Shown here one piece after another: positions 6,557-13,889 of a DNA stretch of 18,516 nucleotides (position 1 is its first letter; every line of letters begins with the position of its first letter). A program made the position numbers and the translations under genes. The DNA is from Gammaproteobacteria bacterium (lineage in GTDB: Bacteria; Pseudomonadota; Gammaproteobacteria; Chromatiales; Chromatiaceae), in NCBI GenBank assembly GCA_013041975.1, contig JABDQZ010000147.1, positions 1-18,516 of the forward strand, written 5' to 3'. The notes beneath the pieces were generated by a model that saw nothing but the letters and a program-made list of their open reading frames with translations, searched no databases and was not told the origin of the DNA.

Positions 6557-8321
6557 TGTTTTCAGAATGAATTTTCGGGATAATAAAATGAGCCCCAGTT
6601 CCGTATTCATGTTCGTGAACCGGACTTTCCAGCCAAATTGCACCATAGTGCATATTGATAATTTCACGGCAAATGGGAAGTCCCAGCCCCGTTCCCCCTG
6701 CTTTAGTGTCGGTAGTGGTGCTTTGAGTAAAATTTTCGAAAACGGATTCGAGTTCATCGGCAGGAATGCCGATTCCATTATCGGAAATTACACATTCAAC
6801 AATGCCATTGAAATTAGTATCAGGTAGAGCTTCGATACTGGTCAGTTTGATAGTAATTGAATCACCCTCAGGACTATATTTAATGGCATTTGACAACAGG
6901 TTGATGATGACTTGAGACATTAAGTCAGGATCGAAATAGGCTGTAATTTCCTCATCACTATCAAGGTTAATAGAAAGTTTTTTTTCCTGCAGAAGACTGC
7001 TGATGTGGGAAATACACTGTTGAGTAATTTGAAAGAGGTTTTGCTTGCTATAGACAAGCTCGATTTTCCCGGCTTCGATTTTGGACAAGTCCAATAAAGC
7101 ATTAAGCAGGCCTGTTAAACGTTGCCCACTTGCTTCAATATTATCCAAAAACCTTGATGTTTTTTCGTCGTTGATGCGTTTGTTTGCCAGTTTGGAAAAA
7201 CTTAAAATAGCATGCATGGGTGTTCGTAATTCATGAGACATGTTGGCAAGAAAACGGCTTTTTTCTTTGTTGGCTATTTCAGCCCGGTTTTTAGCTTCAA
7301 TTAAGGCTTTTTCAGCTTCTTTACGAATGGATATATCCTCAATCGTAGACCAGATAAACGGGATATTGTTTTTCTTGATAATCAAGCCGTTGAGTAATAC
7401 CGGAATTCTCGCTCCACTCTTATGTAGGTATTCTTTTTCATAAGGACCGTAGCGCTGTGTTTTCTGAAGCGCTTCTAGCTGTTGCTTTTCCTGCTCTTCA
7501 AATTCTTTAGGTGTAATATCCCAGTAGGAAAGCTTTTCAATTTCATCTTGCGTGTAGCCTATAATATTGTGATAGGCAGGATTAGAGTCAACCAGCTTAC
7601 CCTGCATATCAGTCAGGGCCAACCCGATAGGTGAGGTATCAAATAACATTCTGCTGTAATCATATTCTTCGAGTAGTTTTTGCTGGGAGTCTTCAGTGAC
7701 TTGCCGATATTGTTTCAGCAAACTCACTATTCTTATCCAGATCAATATAAGAAAGGGGATTGAGATAATAATTTGAATGCCAGCGATATAAACTGAGCGT
7801 TCGTGTTTGTTGATGTCGGATGCTATTTTGGTTTCCAGGTCATGCTGTAAGGCCCTCATTGCGGCAGCGTAGTTCTGTTTGTAGATTTCATAATCCTCAT
7901 TGTTGAGCAGGACTTGTGCTTCTGGGGCTTTACCTTCAGATATCAGGCTAAAGACTTGCGTTTCGATTTGTACACGCTTTGCGTTCGCAAGTGCAGTTTG
8001 ATCAGCCCATTCCTGATAAATTTCACCGGATAAAAGTGCGGTCTCACGTAAAATATCATCCAGCAATTCAACGTGTTTGAAATAGCGTCTTTCCCAATAG
8101 AGATCGGAAGTTTCGGCCGCCATGCGAGCTGACATGGTAAGCACTTCATTCAGGTAAGTTAATTGTTCACTATGATGCTGTAGTCTAAATGTGCGTGACT
8201 GGATTGATTCCAGGTCTTGGTGGCTACTTAGCACCTGGTATCCAAGCGCGATCATGATGAAAATCACAACCGTGAATAAAACCGCAATAAATTTAATGGG
8301 TAATTTAATTCGTTGATTCAT
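6522..8321 (-). CDS. membrane histidine kinase with periplasmic helical sensor and PAS domain
   Basis: This 599-aa kinase has TM1 (about 10-30), a helical periplasmic domain (about 31-176, similar in style to four-helix-bundle or CHASE3 sensors), TM2 (about 177-203), a PAS/PAC segment (about 221-335), then the catalytic core. NMSHELRTPMHAI puts the phosphorylated histidine at H363. The ATPase has INLLSNAIKYSPEG (N474/N478), SDNGIGIP (D514) and AGGTGLGLP at about 541-549. There is no fused receiver and no response regulator next to it, so it is an orphan kinase. Its core is very like that of the 11397-13817 kinase, suggesting duplication. The ATG has no strong ribosome site. Its last 35 bases lie under the TSUP gene. 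The signal sensed is unknown. Confidence 0.94.
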   Translation of the reverse strand: MNQRIKLPIKFIAVLFTVVIFIMIALGYQVLSSHQDLESIQSRTFRLQHHSEQLTYLNEVLTMSARMAAETSDLYWERRYFKHVELLDDILRETALLSGEIYQEWADQTALANAKRVQIETQVFSLISEGKAPEAQVLLNNEDYEIYKQNYAAAMRALQHDLETKIASDINKHERSVYIAGIQIIISIPFLILIWIRIVSLLKQYRQVTEDSQQKLLEEYDYSRMLFDTSPIGLALTDMQGKLVDSNPAYHNIIGYTQDEIEKLSYWDITPKEFEEQEKQQLEALQKTQRYGPYEKEYLHKSGARIPVLLNGLIIKKNNIPFIWSTIEDISIRKEAEKALIEAKNRAEIANKEKSRFLANMSHELRTPMHAILSFSKLANKRINDEKTSRFLDNIEASGQRLTGLLNALLDLSKIEAGKIELVYSKQNLFQITQQCISHISSLLQEKKLSINLDSDEEITAYFDPDLMSQVIINLLSNAIKYSPEGDSITIKLTSIEALPDTNFNGIVECVISDNGIGIPADELESVFENFTQSTTTDTKAGGTGLGLPICREIINMHYGAIWLESPVHEHEYGTGAHFIIPKIHSENITDNADKNNMS

Positions 8322-8398
8322 GATTCAAGGACTTTTCCCGGCATCTGTCTTCGCAGAGTTTGCTCTGTCGACCGTTTATTCACCTGATAGCTGCTATT

Positions 8399-8426
8399 CA
8401 TATAAATAATCGACTAAGCAAGGCAA
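8399..8426 (-). promoter_or_regulatory. candidate promoter for the 6522-8321 kinase
   Basis: On the minus strand, TTGCCT (8426-8421) and TATATG (8404-8399) are separated by 16 bp, each matching four of six consensus positions. Transcription would start about 70 bp before the kinase ATG. The match is modest and made by eye. Confidence 0.25.
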
Positions 8427-8518
8427 AACCTGAATTTGATATGATGCCCGGTATCGTAAAACAGCCAGTTTAACCCTGTATAAATGACGGCTGCGACCAT
8501 TTGTCTCACAGGTTTTGG

Positions 8519-8623
8519 TCAAATTTCAGGAAAACCACAATATAAAGTATAAGAGAATGGCGATATTCTTAAATAGGTGTGGATCACTTGATCAGTTCCA
8601 CACACGGGTATTATTTTCTTCAT
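8519..8623 (-). CDS. possible 34-aa peptide with a strong ribosome binding site
   Basis: An ATG at 8623-8621 is preceded on the minus strand by AAGGGAGGT (8635-8627) with a three-base gap, one of the best Shine-Dalgarno matches in the window although its spacing is short. The frame runs 34 codons to a TGA and begins MKKIIPVCGTDQ; the rest is aromatic and mixed, with two cysteines (residues 8 and 29) and no clear membrane helix. It lies upstream of the kinase gene on the same strand, about 200 bp before its start, so it could be a leader peptide or a small protein. A long hairpin directly precedes the ribosome site. No homologue is recognised; chance is quite possible. Confidence 0.25.
   Translation of the reverse strand: MKKIIPVCGTDQVIHTYLRISPFSYTLYCGFPEI
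8577..8603. repeat. 7-bp inverted repeat, possible operator
   Basis: GTGTGGA and TCCACAC form perfect seven-base arms with a 13-base centre that contains TGATCA. The 20-base centre-to-centre spacing is close to two helical turns, as for a dimeric regulator. It lies about 75 bp before the CZB start and inside the possible 34-aa ORF. An RNA stem is the alternative reading. Confidence 0.35.
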
Positions 8624-8635
8624 GATACCTCCCTT

Positions 8636-8658
8636 GCCCCACCAGTTTCTGGTGGGGC
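8636..8658. repeat. perfect 10-bp GC-rich hairpin upstream of the CZB gene
   Basis: GCCCCACCAG and CTGGTGGGGC pair perfectly across a TTT loop. The right arm ends 20 bases before the GTG chosen as the CZB start and contains GGTGGGG, which would serve as ribosome site if the TTG at 8667 were used instead. On the plus strand it is followed by ATTTATG rather than a T run, and on the minus strand by AAGGGAGG, so it is not a typical intrinsic terminator in either direction. A role in translation control or mRNA stability is possible. Confidence 0.7.
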
Positions 8659-8678
8659 ATTTATGATTGAGGCTGAAA

Positions 8679-9026
8679 GTGGATTTTGACGAAGAAATTA
8701 TCAAGCATCTTGAATGGCGTACTATGGTGGAAGCCTTGTTCCGTGATCATGAACGCTCTTACGTCTCGCCAACGATAATTATTCAGGATGATCAGTGTCA
8801 GCTTGGACAATGGATTTATTCGTCTGCATCGGGCACCTATGAAAAGTATCCAGCTTTTCAAAAACTCATCGAGGTTCATAAGGCGTTCCATATACAGGCA
8901 GGGACTATCATGACCCTTTGTAATAATGGAAATTTTGAAGGGTCGCCTGAGCTGGAAGATGAATTTTATCGTTTATCTGGTGAAGTGGTTAAGTGTTTAG
9001 AAGATCTCAAGCAACTGGGTCTGTAA
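8679..9026 (+). CDS. stand-alone CZB (chemoreceptor zinc-binding) domain protein
   Basis: The protein is a single CZB domain of 115 aa. From the GTG start it shows the 3His/1Cys zinc set: H10 in KHLEW, C40 in DQCQLGQWIYS, and H67 and H71 in EVHKAFH. CZB domains are usually fused to chemoreceptors or diguanylate cyclases, where zinc or hypochlorous acid modulates output; free domains are less common and would act by binding a partner. GTG at 8679 is preferred because TGAGG (8668-8672) lies six bases upstream and the protein then starts with the usual DFDE. TTG at 8667 would add four residues. The bacteriohemerythrin gene begins four bases after its stop, so the two are surely co-transcribed. 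No chemoreceptor or cyclase gene is nearby. Confidence 0.88.
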   Translation: MDFDEEIIKHLEWRTMVEALFRDHERSYVSPTIIIQDDQCQLGQWIYSSASGTYEKYPAFQKLIEVHKAFHIQAGTIMTLCNNGNFEGSPELEDEFYRLSGEVVKCLEDLKQLGL

Positions 9027-9030
9027 GCTA

Positions 9031-9435
9031 ATGATTATCGAATGGAATGAAGAAATAACTTCTGGCATAGATGAAATCGATCGCCAGCATAAACAGATTA
9101 TCGGTCTGCTGAACCAGATTGTTTATTTTTTTGAAACGTCGGATAGTTCAAAGGAGCTGATTTCCAGTTTGCTGGAGTTTTCCAAAGTGATCCATGAGCA
9201 TTTTGATTTCGAGGAAAAATTACTCGCGCAATATGGATATAAAGATCTGAAAAATCACAAGGCTGGCCATGAAGAAATATCTGACATGATAAACAGCGTT
9301 GTCATGCCTGCTATGTTGGACGATGAGGCTGATATTCCTGCAGAACCAATCATTAGCATCGTGCGCTGGTTCGAAAATCACCTGAAAACTGAAGATGCCC
9401 GTTATTTTAAATCCATTAAGCAAAAAGAGGCATAA
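9031..9435 (+). CDS. bacteriohemerythrin (non-heme diiron O2-binding protein)
   Basis: This 134-aa soluble four-helix protein carries the full hemerythrin diiron set: H20 (IDRQH), H57 and E61 (HFDFE), H76 and H80 (HKAGH), and H117 and D122 (HLKTED). It opens with the family signature IEWNEEITSGIDEID. It should bind O2 reversibly and may carry, store or sense oxygen, or buffer iron and NO. Length is normal for the single-domain bacterial form. It follows the CZB gene after four bases with only a weak ribosome site, which suggests coupled translation. The pair puts an oxygen-binding and a zinc/oxidant-sensing protein under one control. The convergent TraB-type gene ends 27 bp further on. Confidence 0.96.
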   Translation: MIIEWNEEITSGIDEIDRQHKQIIGLLNQIVYFFETSDSSKELISSLLEFSKVIHEHFDFEEKLLAQYGYKDLKNHKAGHEEISDMINSVVMPAMLDDEADIPAEPIISIVRWFENHLKTEDARYFKSIKQKEA

Positions 9436-9462
9436 AAACTTAACTGGTGCATTGTCGTAACG

Positions 9463-10653
9463 TTAGCTGGCCAGTTTTTCAAATATCCTGAAACCAGCCA
9501 GGTAGGTACCAATCGCAGAACCCAGCGTACTAAAGATAAATACCAGCAAAGTACGCGAAACGCGATTTTTCCACCAGCCTTTCCAGTGCGTTGTATCGTG
9601 TCGTAAAGAACCGAAGTCCTTTACCTGGGGTTTGCGAAAATAAAGTTCGGCTGCTGTGGTGACCATGCCCGCACCGACTGCCGGGTTGAGTGAAGTCAGT
9701 GGTGCCGCAACAAAAGCCGTTAATATCGTCATGGGGTGTCCGGTGGCAATCAGGGCGCCAATTGCCGATAAGCCACCATTGATAATGACCCAATCGAGTA
9801 CCAGTTGCATTCCCAGTTCCGGACTGCGCTGGAAGCCTATGGCAAAACCCGTTAGTACCAAGGCTACAATAATCCATGGTATGAATTTCAGGACTTTCGA
9901 TTTGGCAGGTTGCTGATCGAGTTCCGTAATGCGTTGGTCCGGTTGATCCATGCCTTGCTGCAGATAATTTTTGATGCCGGCGACATGTCCGGCACCCAGC
10001 ACGGCAAGAATATTTTCATGGCCTTGTGACCGAATCTCCTGAAGCAAACGGGCGGTCATGTACTGGTCACGCTCGTCAATCAGGGGTTTGTAAAGGTCTT
10101 CCCGTTCTTCAGCGAATTCGGCGAACGTGGTTTCCAGCATGTCACCCTGCTTGAGTTGTTCGATTTCGTCTTCGCTGACTTCTTCACGAGAAATGATGCT
10201 GGATAACAGGCCGGCAACAATGCCCATGCGTTGCCACCAGGGGACATTGTGCGCGACTCGCCTTAACGTGATACCAATATCACGGTCAATAAGTAGAACC
10301 GGGAAGCCGTTTTCACGGGCGCTATCAATAGCGGCACGTTGCTCTGCACCCGGCTCAATACCAAACTGTTCTGCAAGGCGTTGCTGATAGGCCCCCAGGG
10401 CGAGGTTGGCAGCCACCATGGCGGCTTTTCCCTGTTTGATTACCTTGAAAAGATCCATTTGTGCCAGCGCATCGGGATTCACAATGGCATTATGACGGGC
10501 GGGGCAGAGTTCAACTGCGACGGCATCGTATTCACCTGTTTCGAGCAGGCTTTTTACTGCATCGGCACTGGCTTTGGAAACATGTGCTGTGCCCAACAGG
10601 GTGATCTCACTGTCGCCAATAGAGATTTTTTCAATAGGTTCGCTGGATTTCAT
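9463..10653 (-). CDS. TraB/PrgY family membrane protein
   Basis: This 396-aa protein has an N-terminal TraB domain (about 8-235) and a C-terminal membrane part with about four helices (about 256-275, 284-302, 305-325 and 366-390). Family motifs are LLGTAHVSKAS (19-29), AVELCPARH (46-54), ERDQYMTARL (194-203) and VLGAGHVAGI (218-227). The paired GxxH motifs resemble those of Tiki-type metalloproteases, while the Enterococcus relative PrgY limits pheromone activity. Archaeal and bacterial homologues with this membrane tail have no settled role. It is transcribed alone on the minus strand, divergent from the unknown 218-aa gene (90 bp) and convergent with hemerythrin. No pheromone or conjugation genes are near, so pheromone shutdown is not implied. 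Confidence 0.9.
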   Translation of the reverse strand: MKSSEPIEKISIGDSEITLLGTAHVSKASADAVKSLLETGEYDAVAVELCPARHNAIVNPDALAQMDLFKVIKQGKAAMVAANLALGAYQQRLAEQFGIEPGAEQRAAIDSARENGFPVLLIDRDIGITLRRVAHNVPWWQRMGIVAGLLSSIISREEVSEDEIEQLKQGDMLETTFAEFAEEREDLYKPLIDERDQYMTARLLQEIRSQGHENILAVLGAGHVAGIKNYLQQGMDQPDQRITELDQQPAKSKVLKFIPWIIVALVLTGFAIGFQRSPELGMQLVLDWVIINGGLSAIGALIATGHPMTILTAFVAAPLTSLNPAVGAGMVTTAAELYFRKPQVKDFGSLRHDTTHWKGWWKNRVSRTLLVFIFSTLGSAIGTYLAGFRIFEKLAS

Positions 10654-10743
10654 TACGCAATTTTAACTTAAAAGGTTCATCAGCGTTTGATATGTTGATG
10701 TAATATAGAGCGATATCAAGTTTTTTAGTGTCATACAAAATTT

Positions 10744-11400
10744 ATGGAAATACCTTTCAGCGAAAGACCCGGGCGTCATGAGCGCCATTTCAAACGTAAA
10801 ATAGACAACCCACTGTTTCCGCGTCCGGTGACTGAATACTCCGGTGATGATTTGCTGGAAGTGCAGCGGTTAGACCACGAAGAAATCATATCCTTTCTCG
10901 GCAAGTTCAAAAAGCTGGTACAGCAGGCCATCAGTCTGCAGGCCAATGAAGAAAGCCAGGTTGTACTGGATTTAAAGGCTGAACTGGAAAAGCTCTATGA
11001 AACAGCCAGTCGCCTGGGGGATCAGCAGGAAAACAATAAAGCTGCTCTGCGGGATTTACTCAAAGTGATCATGGCAACCGTACGCGCCCATGCCGGCGGC
11101 GATGCCAAAGCCGAGATGGAGCTACAGCAGGAAGAGCTGGCGCGTCAGCAACACTTTTCAATGCTGGAGCATGACCTGGTTGTTGATTTGCTTGATACCG
11201 AAAGCCTGATTCTGAAAGATGAACTGGTTGCCGTGATGCTGTCCGAAGACGAACCGCAGGTCATCGCGGCCCTGACGATGCTCGACGAAGAACAAAGATT
11301 GTTGCTGGCTGCGGATGCTGTCAGGATAGCTGAAAAAAATAACCTTGAGGATGATGAGAACTTAAAAAGACGTATTGGCCTTATTCGAGGTGATGTTTAG
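10744..11400 (+). CDS. conserved-looking hypothetical protein, acidic and helical
   Basis: This 218-aa soluble protein is not recognised. A basic, proline-containing N-terminus (about 1-30, with RPGRHERHFKRK) precedes long amphipathic helices. The region 38-105 has heptad-like leucines (LLEVQRLDHEEIISFLGKF), a single HAGGD turn follows at 116-120, and the C-terminal half is rich in Glu, Asp and Leu. No signal peptide, membrane segment, cysteine cluster or catalytic motif is visible; it has no cysteine at all. Even codon use and intact length support a real gene. The ATG lacks a clear ribosome site. It stands alone on the plus strand between two minus-strand genes, and its TAG stop overlaps the TAA of the downstream kinase. 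A scaffold or adaptor role would be a guess. Confidence 0.8.
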   Translation: MEIPFSERPGRHERHFKRKIDNPLFPRPVTEYSGDDLLEVQRLDHEEIISFLGKFKKLVQQAISLQANEESQVVLDLKAELEKLYETASRLGDQQENNKAALRDLLKVIMATVRAHAGGDAKAEMELQQEELARQQHFSMLEHDLVVDLLDTESLILKDELVAVMLSEDEPQVIAALTMLDEEQRLLLAADAVRIAEKNNLEDDENLKRRIGLIRGDV

Positions 11401-13817
11401 GCTATTTTGCAGTCGATCGGTATGACGGCATGAAAAGTGGATCCGACATTACCCTCCACAGGGCTTTCAGCCCAGATTTTACCGTTGTGAAGGCTGATGA
11501 TTTCTCTGCTGATAGGCAGTCCGAGGCCGGTGCCGCCGGATTGGGTTCTGGTGCTGCTGCTCTGTATGAACTTATCAAAAATGTCTTCCAGTTCGGCAGC
11601 AGGAATCCCGATGCCATCGTCGATAACTTCCAAATGCAATACATCTTCCTGTCCATCAGAAAGTACTCGTGATTCAGCGTAAGCACGGATAATGATCGTG
11701 CTGCCTTCAGGGCTGAATTTAATGGCATTGGAAAGCAGGTTGGTAATCACCTGACCAATGAGCTTGCGATCGAAACAGCCAGTGAGTTGTTCTTGCGGGT
11801 CAAACTTCACTGCAACTTGCTTGTTGTTCAGCAGACTTTTTACTTCATTCAAGTGCAACTGGATGATTTGAACCAGGTCATGTTCAGCAGTATCAAGCTC
11901 CATTTTACCTGACTCAAGTTTTGATAGATCCAGCAGGTCATCCAGCAGGGTAGTCAGGCGATTGGCACTGGTTTGAATATTCTGCATAAAACGCAGACTT
12001 TTTTCGTCAAGTTCTGATTTCATCACCAGTTTGGCGTAACTCATGATGGCGTGCATTGGCGTACGTAATTCATGAGACATGTTGGCCAGGAATGTGGACT
12101 TTGCAGCATTGGCCTCGACGGCTTCACGGGTTCTGTTTTCAATTTCCTCTTCCAGCCCCTGTTCTATTTTTTTACGCTTGGAGACTTCAAGCGATAAGGA
12201 CACCATACTGGCCATGGTTGAAGCAAAATCGATCTCAAAATCTTCCCAGAGTCGCGTTGAACCGGTGTGCTCATGGCAAAGCACACCAGCAACCTGTCCG
12301 TTGTAATAGAGAGGAATATCGAGCATAGCGCGAATCTGGTTAGGCTTCAGGTAGATCTCTGTAAAACAGGCTGTTGCGGGATGGGTTGTGGCATCCTCAA
12401 TAGCCAGTGGTCGGGCAGTGTCCAGAGCATCAAAATAATCCGGAAAATCGATGCGTTTCAGGGTCAGGCCGGTGATGTGGCCCTGCGAGCGGGAATACAG
12501 CGCATGACAGTCGATCTGGTCTTTTGAATCGTTGTACAGCCAGACGCTGACACGTTCGATTTTCAGGGTACTTGATGAAATCTGTGTAGCGTTCTGGAAT
12601 GCCTGTTCAATGGTTTCATAACTGATACCAGACCATTGAAGAATGGCATTCTGATAACGTTCATTGCGTTCTATCTGTATGAGTTCTTTTTTGCGATTCT
12701 TTTGTTTTAAATGCCGCCGGGCTCGAAACTGATATCCGGCCATCAGGAAAATAGTGATCGCTAATATGAGGAAAATAATAAAGATTAATGTACGGTATTT
12801 TTCATAAAAATTAGGCGGTATGTTGTAAAACAACGCCTGTCGATAGATCTCCGGAGGTAATTTGATGTTCTGTTTCTGTAGTACAGTTTTGTCGAATTGA
12901 TAGATATTGGGACTGTCAAAAATATTATCTATAGCGTTAATCTTGTTGGACTGCAGGTATTGTAGCGCGAGCCTGGCAGCACTTTTGCCCTGTTCTTTAC
13001 CGCTGGTAACCAGTCCGCCCAGTACACCGTCAAACAGATAGGCATCTTCCATGCTGAAGATTGACATGTCAGTAACTTGTAGAATGCGTGAAATGATTGA
13101 ATTAAGACTTAACAGTTCACCGTTTTCGCTATGGATGCTGCCAATAGTGGCTAAAAAGAGATATTTTTCATTTCTGCCTTTTAGCATGCGGATAATCTCT
13201 TCGAGGTTATTACTAACCAGAAACGAGGCTTCAATGGAATCGTGAGTGTCAAGTTGCTGGCGTAACTCTTTTTCGATTGCCTGATAGGTATTTGATCCGT
13301 CACCGAGAACCAGAATATTATGTTTGTCTCTGGCAAGTTCCTCAATCAGTTCAATATTCCCGGAAATATCTTTCTTTTCGAAAACGCCTTTTATTGGCAG
13401 AGAGGCTATTTCATCCGCTATGTCTAGGTTATTTACTCCGGAAAAGAAAACCGGTGTTGATGGAAAAAGAGAAAGCAGATGGTCCCGGGCAAAACTATAG
13501 CCGTTGTCATCGGTGACATAAATCACATCAGGGGTGTAGTTAGTGTATTTTCGTTTCAGATAATCTGAAAAGCTCAGTGCATAATCAGGAGTGTATTGCA
13601 GGCGTTTGGTATCAAGGTATTCGGTATGGATCGTTACTGGAGAGTGGGAGTTGGCAGACAGATGCTCAATAAATCCCTGATACTGGGATTTTGTCCAGGG
13701 ATATTCCTGACTGTAGGCATGCACTGTCAGGGCCTGAATGTTATGATCGGCAAATACCGCTCCTGTGATGATGATACTTAGATAAAAGGCCATCAGGTAT
13801 TTGCAGCAAGGGTTCAT
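11397..13817 (-). CDS. sensor histidine kinase with periplasmic SBP-like and GAF domains
   Basis: This 806-aa kinase has a signal-like N-terminus (about 1-23, ending VFA-D), a long periplasmic domain (24-340) resembling ABC transporter substrate-binding proteins of the TrpX type (PDVIYVTDDN, STPVFFSGVNN, KHNILVLGDGSNTY), one TM (about 343-362), a GAF domain (about 395-545) and the kinase core. SHELRTPMHAIMS gives H582; the ATPase shows NLLSNAIKFSPEG (N693/N697), DDGIGIP (D733) and GGTGLGLPIS. It has no receiver domain. The periplasmic part probably binds a small solute and the GAF domain a second, cytoplasmic signal. It lies 72 bp downstream of the large oxidoreductase on the same strand, so it may be co-transcribed with it. 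Its core is paralogous to that of the 6522-8321 kinase. Confidence 0.94.
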   Translation of the reverse strand: MNPCCKYLMAFYLSIIITGAVFADHNIQALTVHAYSQEYPWTKSQYQGFIEHLSANSHSPVTIHTEYLDTKRLQYTPDYALSFSDYLKRKYTNYTPDVIYVTDDNGYSFARDHLLSLFPSTPVFFSGVNNLDIADEIASLPIKGVFEKKDISGNIELIEELARDKHNILVLGDGSNTYQAIEKELRQQLDTHDSIEASFLVSNNLEEIIRMLKGRNEKYLFLATIGSIHSENGELLSLNSIISRILQVTDMSIFSMEDAYLFDGVLGGLVTSGKEQGKSAARLALQYLQSNKINAIDNIFDSPNIYQFDKTVLQKQNIKLPPEIYRQALFYNIPPNFYEKYRTLIFIIFLILAITIFLMAGYQFRARRHLKQKNRKKELIQIERNERYQNAILQWSGISYETIEQAFQNATQISSSTLKIERVSVWLYNDSKDQIDCHALYSRSQGHITGLTLKRIDFPDYFDALDTARPLAIEDATTHPATACFTEIYLKPNQIRAMLDIPLYYNGQVAGVLCHEHTGSTRLWEDFEIDFASTMASMVSLSLEVSKRKKIEQGLEEEIENRTREAVEANAAKSTFLANMSHELRTPMHAIMSYAKLVMKSELDEKSLRFMQNIQTSANRLTTLLDDLLDLSKLESGKMELDTAEHDLVQIIQLHLNEVKSLLNNKQVAVKFDPQEQLTGCFDRKLIGQVITNLLSNAIKFSPEGSTIIIRAYAESRVLSDGQEDVLHLEVIDDGIGIPAAELEDIFDKFIQSSSTRTQSGGTGLGLPISREIISLHNGKIWAESPVEGNVGSTFHAVIPIDCKIA

Positions 13818-13889
13818 GGTTATCCAGTCTTTGCAGAGGGCTGTTTTGAGTGCCCGGTTATAATAACTTCGACTGGATGCGAGGTTTCT

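Larger units (their letters stand above)
8322..8678. other. divergent gene-poor region between kinase and CZB genes
   Basis: This 357-bp spacer separates the minus-strand kinase from the plus-strand CZB gene. It holds three inverted repeats: GGTTTT (8511-8516) with AAAACC (8531-8536); GTGTGGA (8577-8583) with TCCACAC (8597-8603), 13 bases apart; and a perfect 10-bp hairpin (8636-8658). It also contains a possible 34-aa minus-strand ORF (8519-8623) and a candidate minus-strand promoter (8399-8426). No conserved larger gene or RNA family is recognised here. Confidence 0.6.

Noticed and set aside
8636..8658. The 10-bp hairpin as an intrinsic terminator
   Set aside because: No run of T follows in either direction, and no plus-strand gene ends just upstream.
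8667..8678. TTG at 8667 as the CZB start
   Set aside because: GTG at 8679 has a better placed TGAGG and gives the usual DFDE start of CZB domains. TTG is not excluded.
8519..8704. A longer 61-codon version of the minus-strand ORF starting at 8704
   Set aside because: The extra N-terminal part overlaps the CZB gene start, contains the hairpin and has no ribosome site; the internal ATG at 8623 has a strong one.
9440..9476. Possible terminator between hemerythrin and the TraB-type gene (AACTGG at 9442 with CCAGTT at 9471)
   Set aside because: Arms are only six bases with a 23-base loop, and the right arm lies inside the TraB-type coding sequence.
10654..10743. Divergent promoters between the TraB-type and 218-aa genes
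   Set aside because: The 90-bp spacer is AT-rich with several TTGAT and TATAT-like boxes, but none has a -35/-10 pair at usual spacing.
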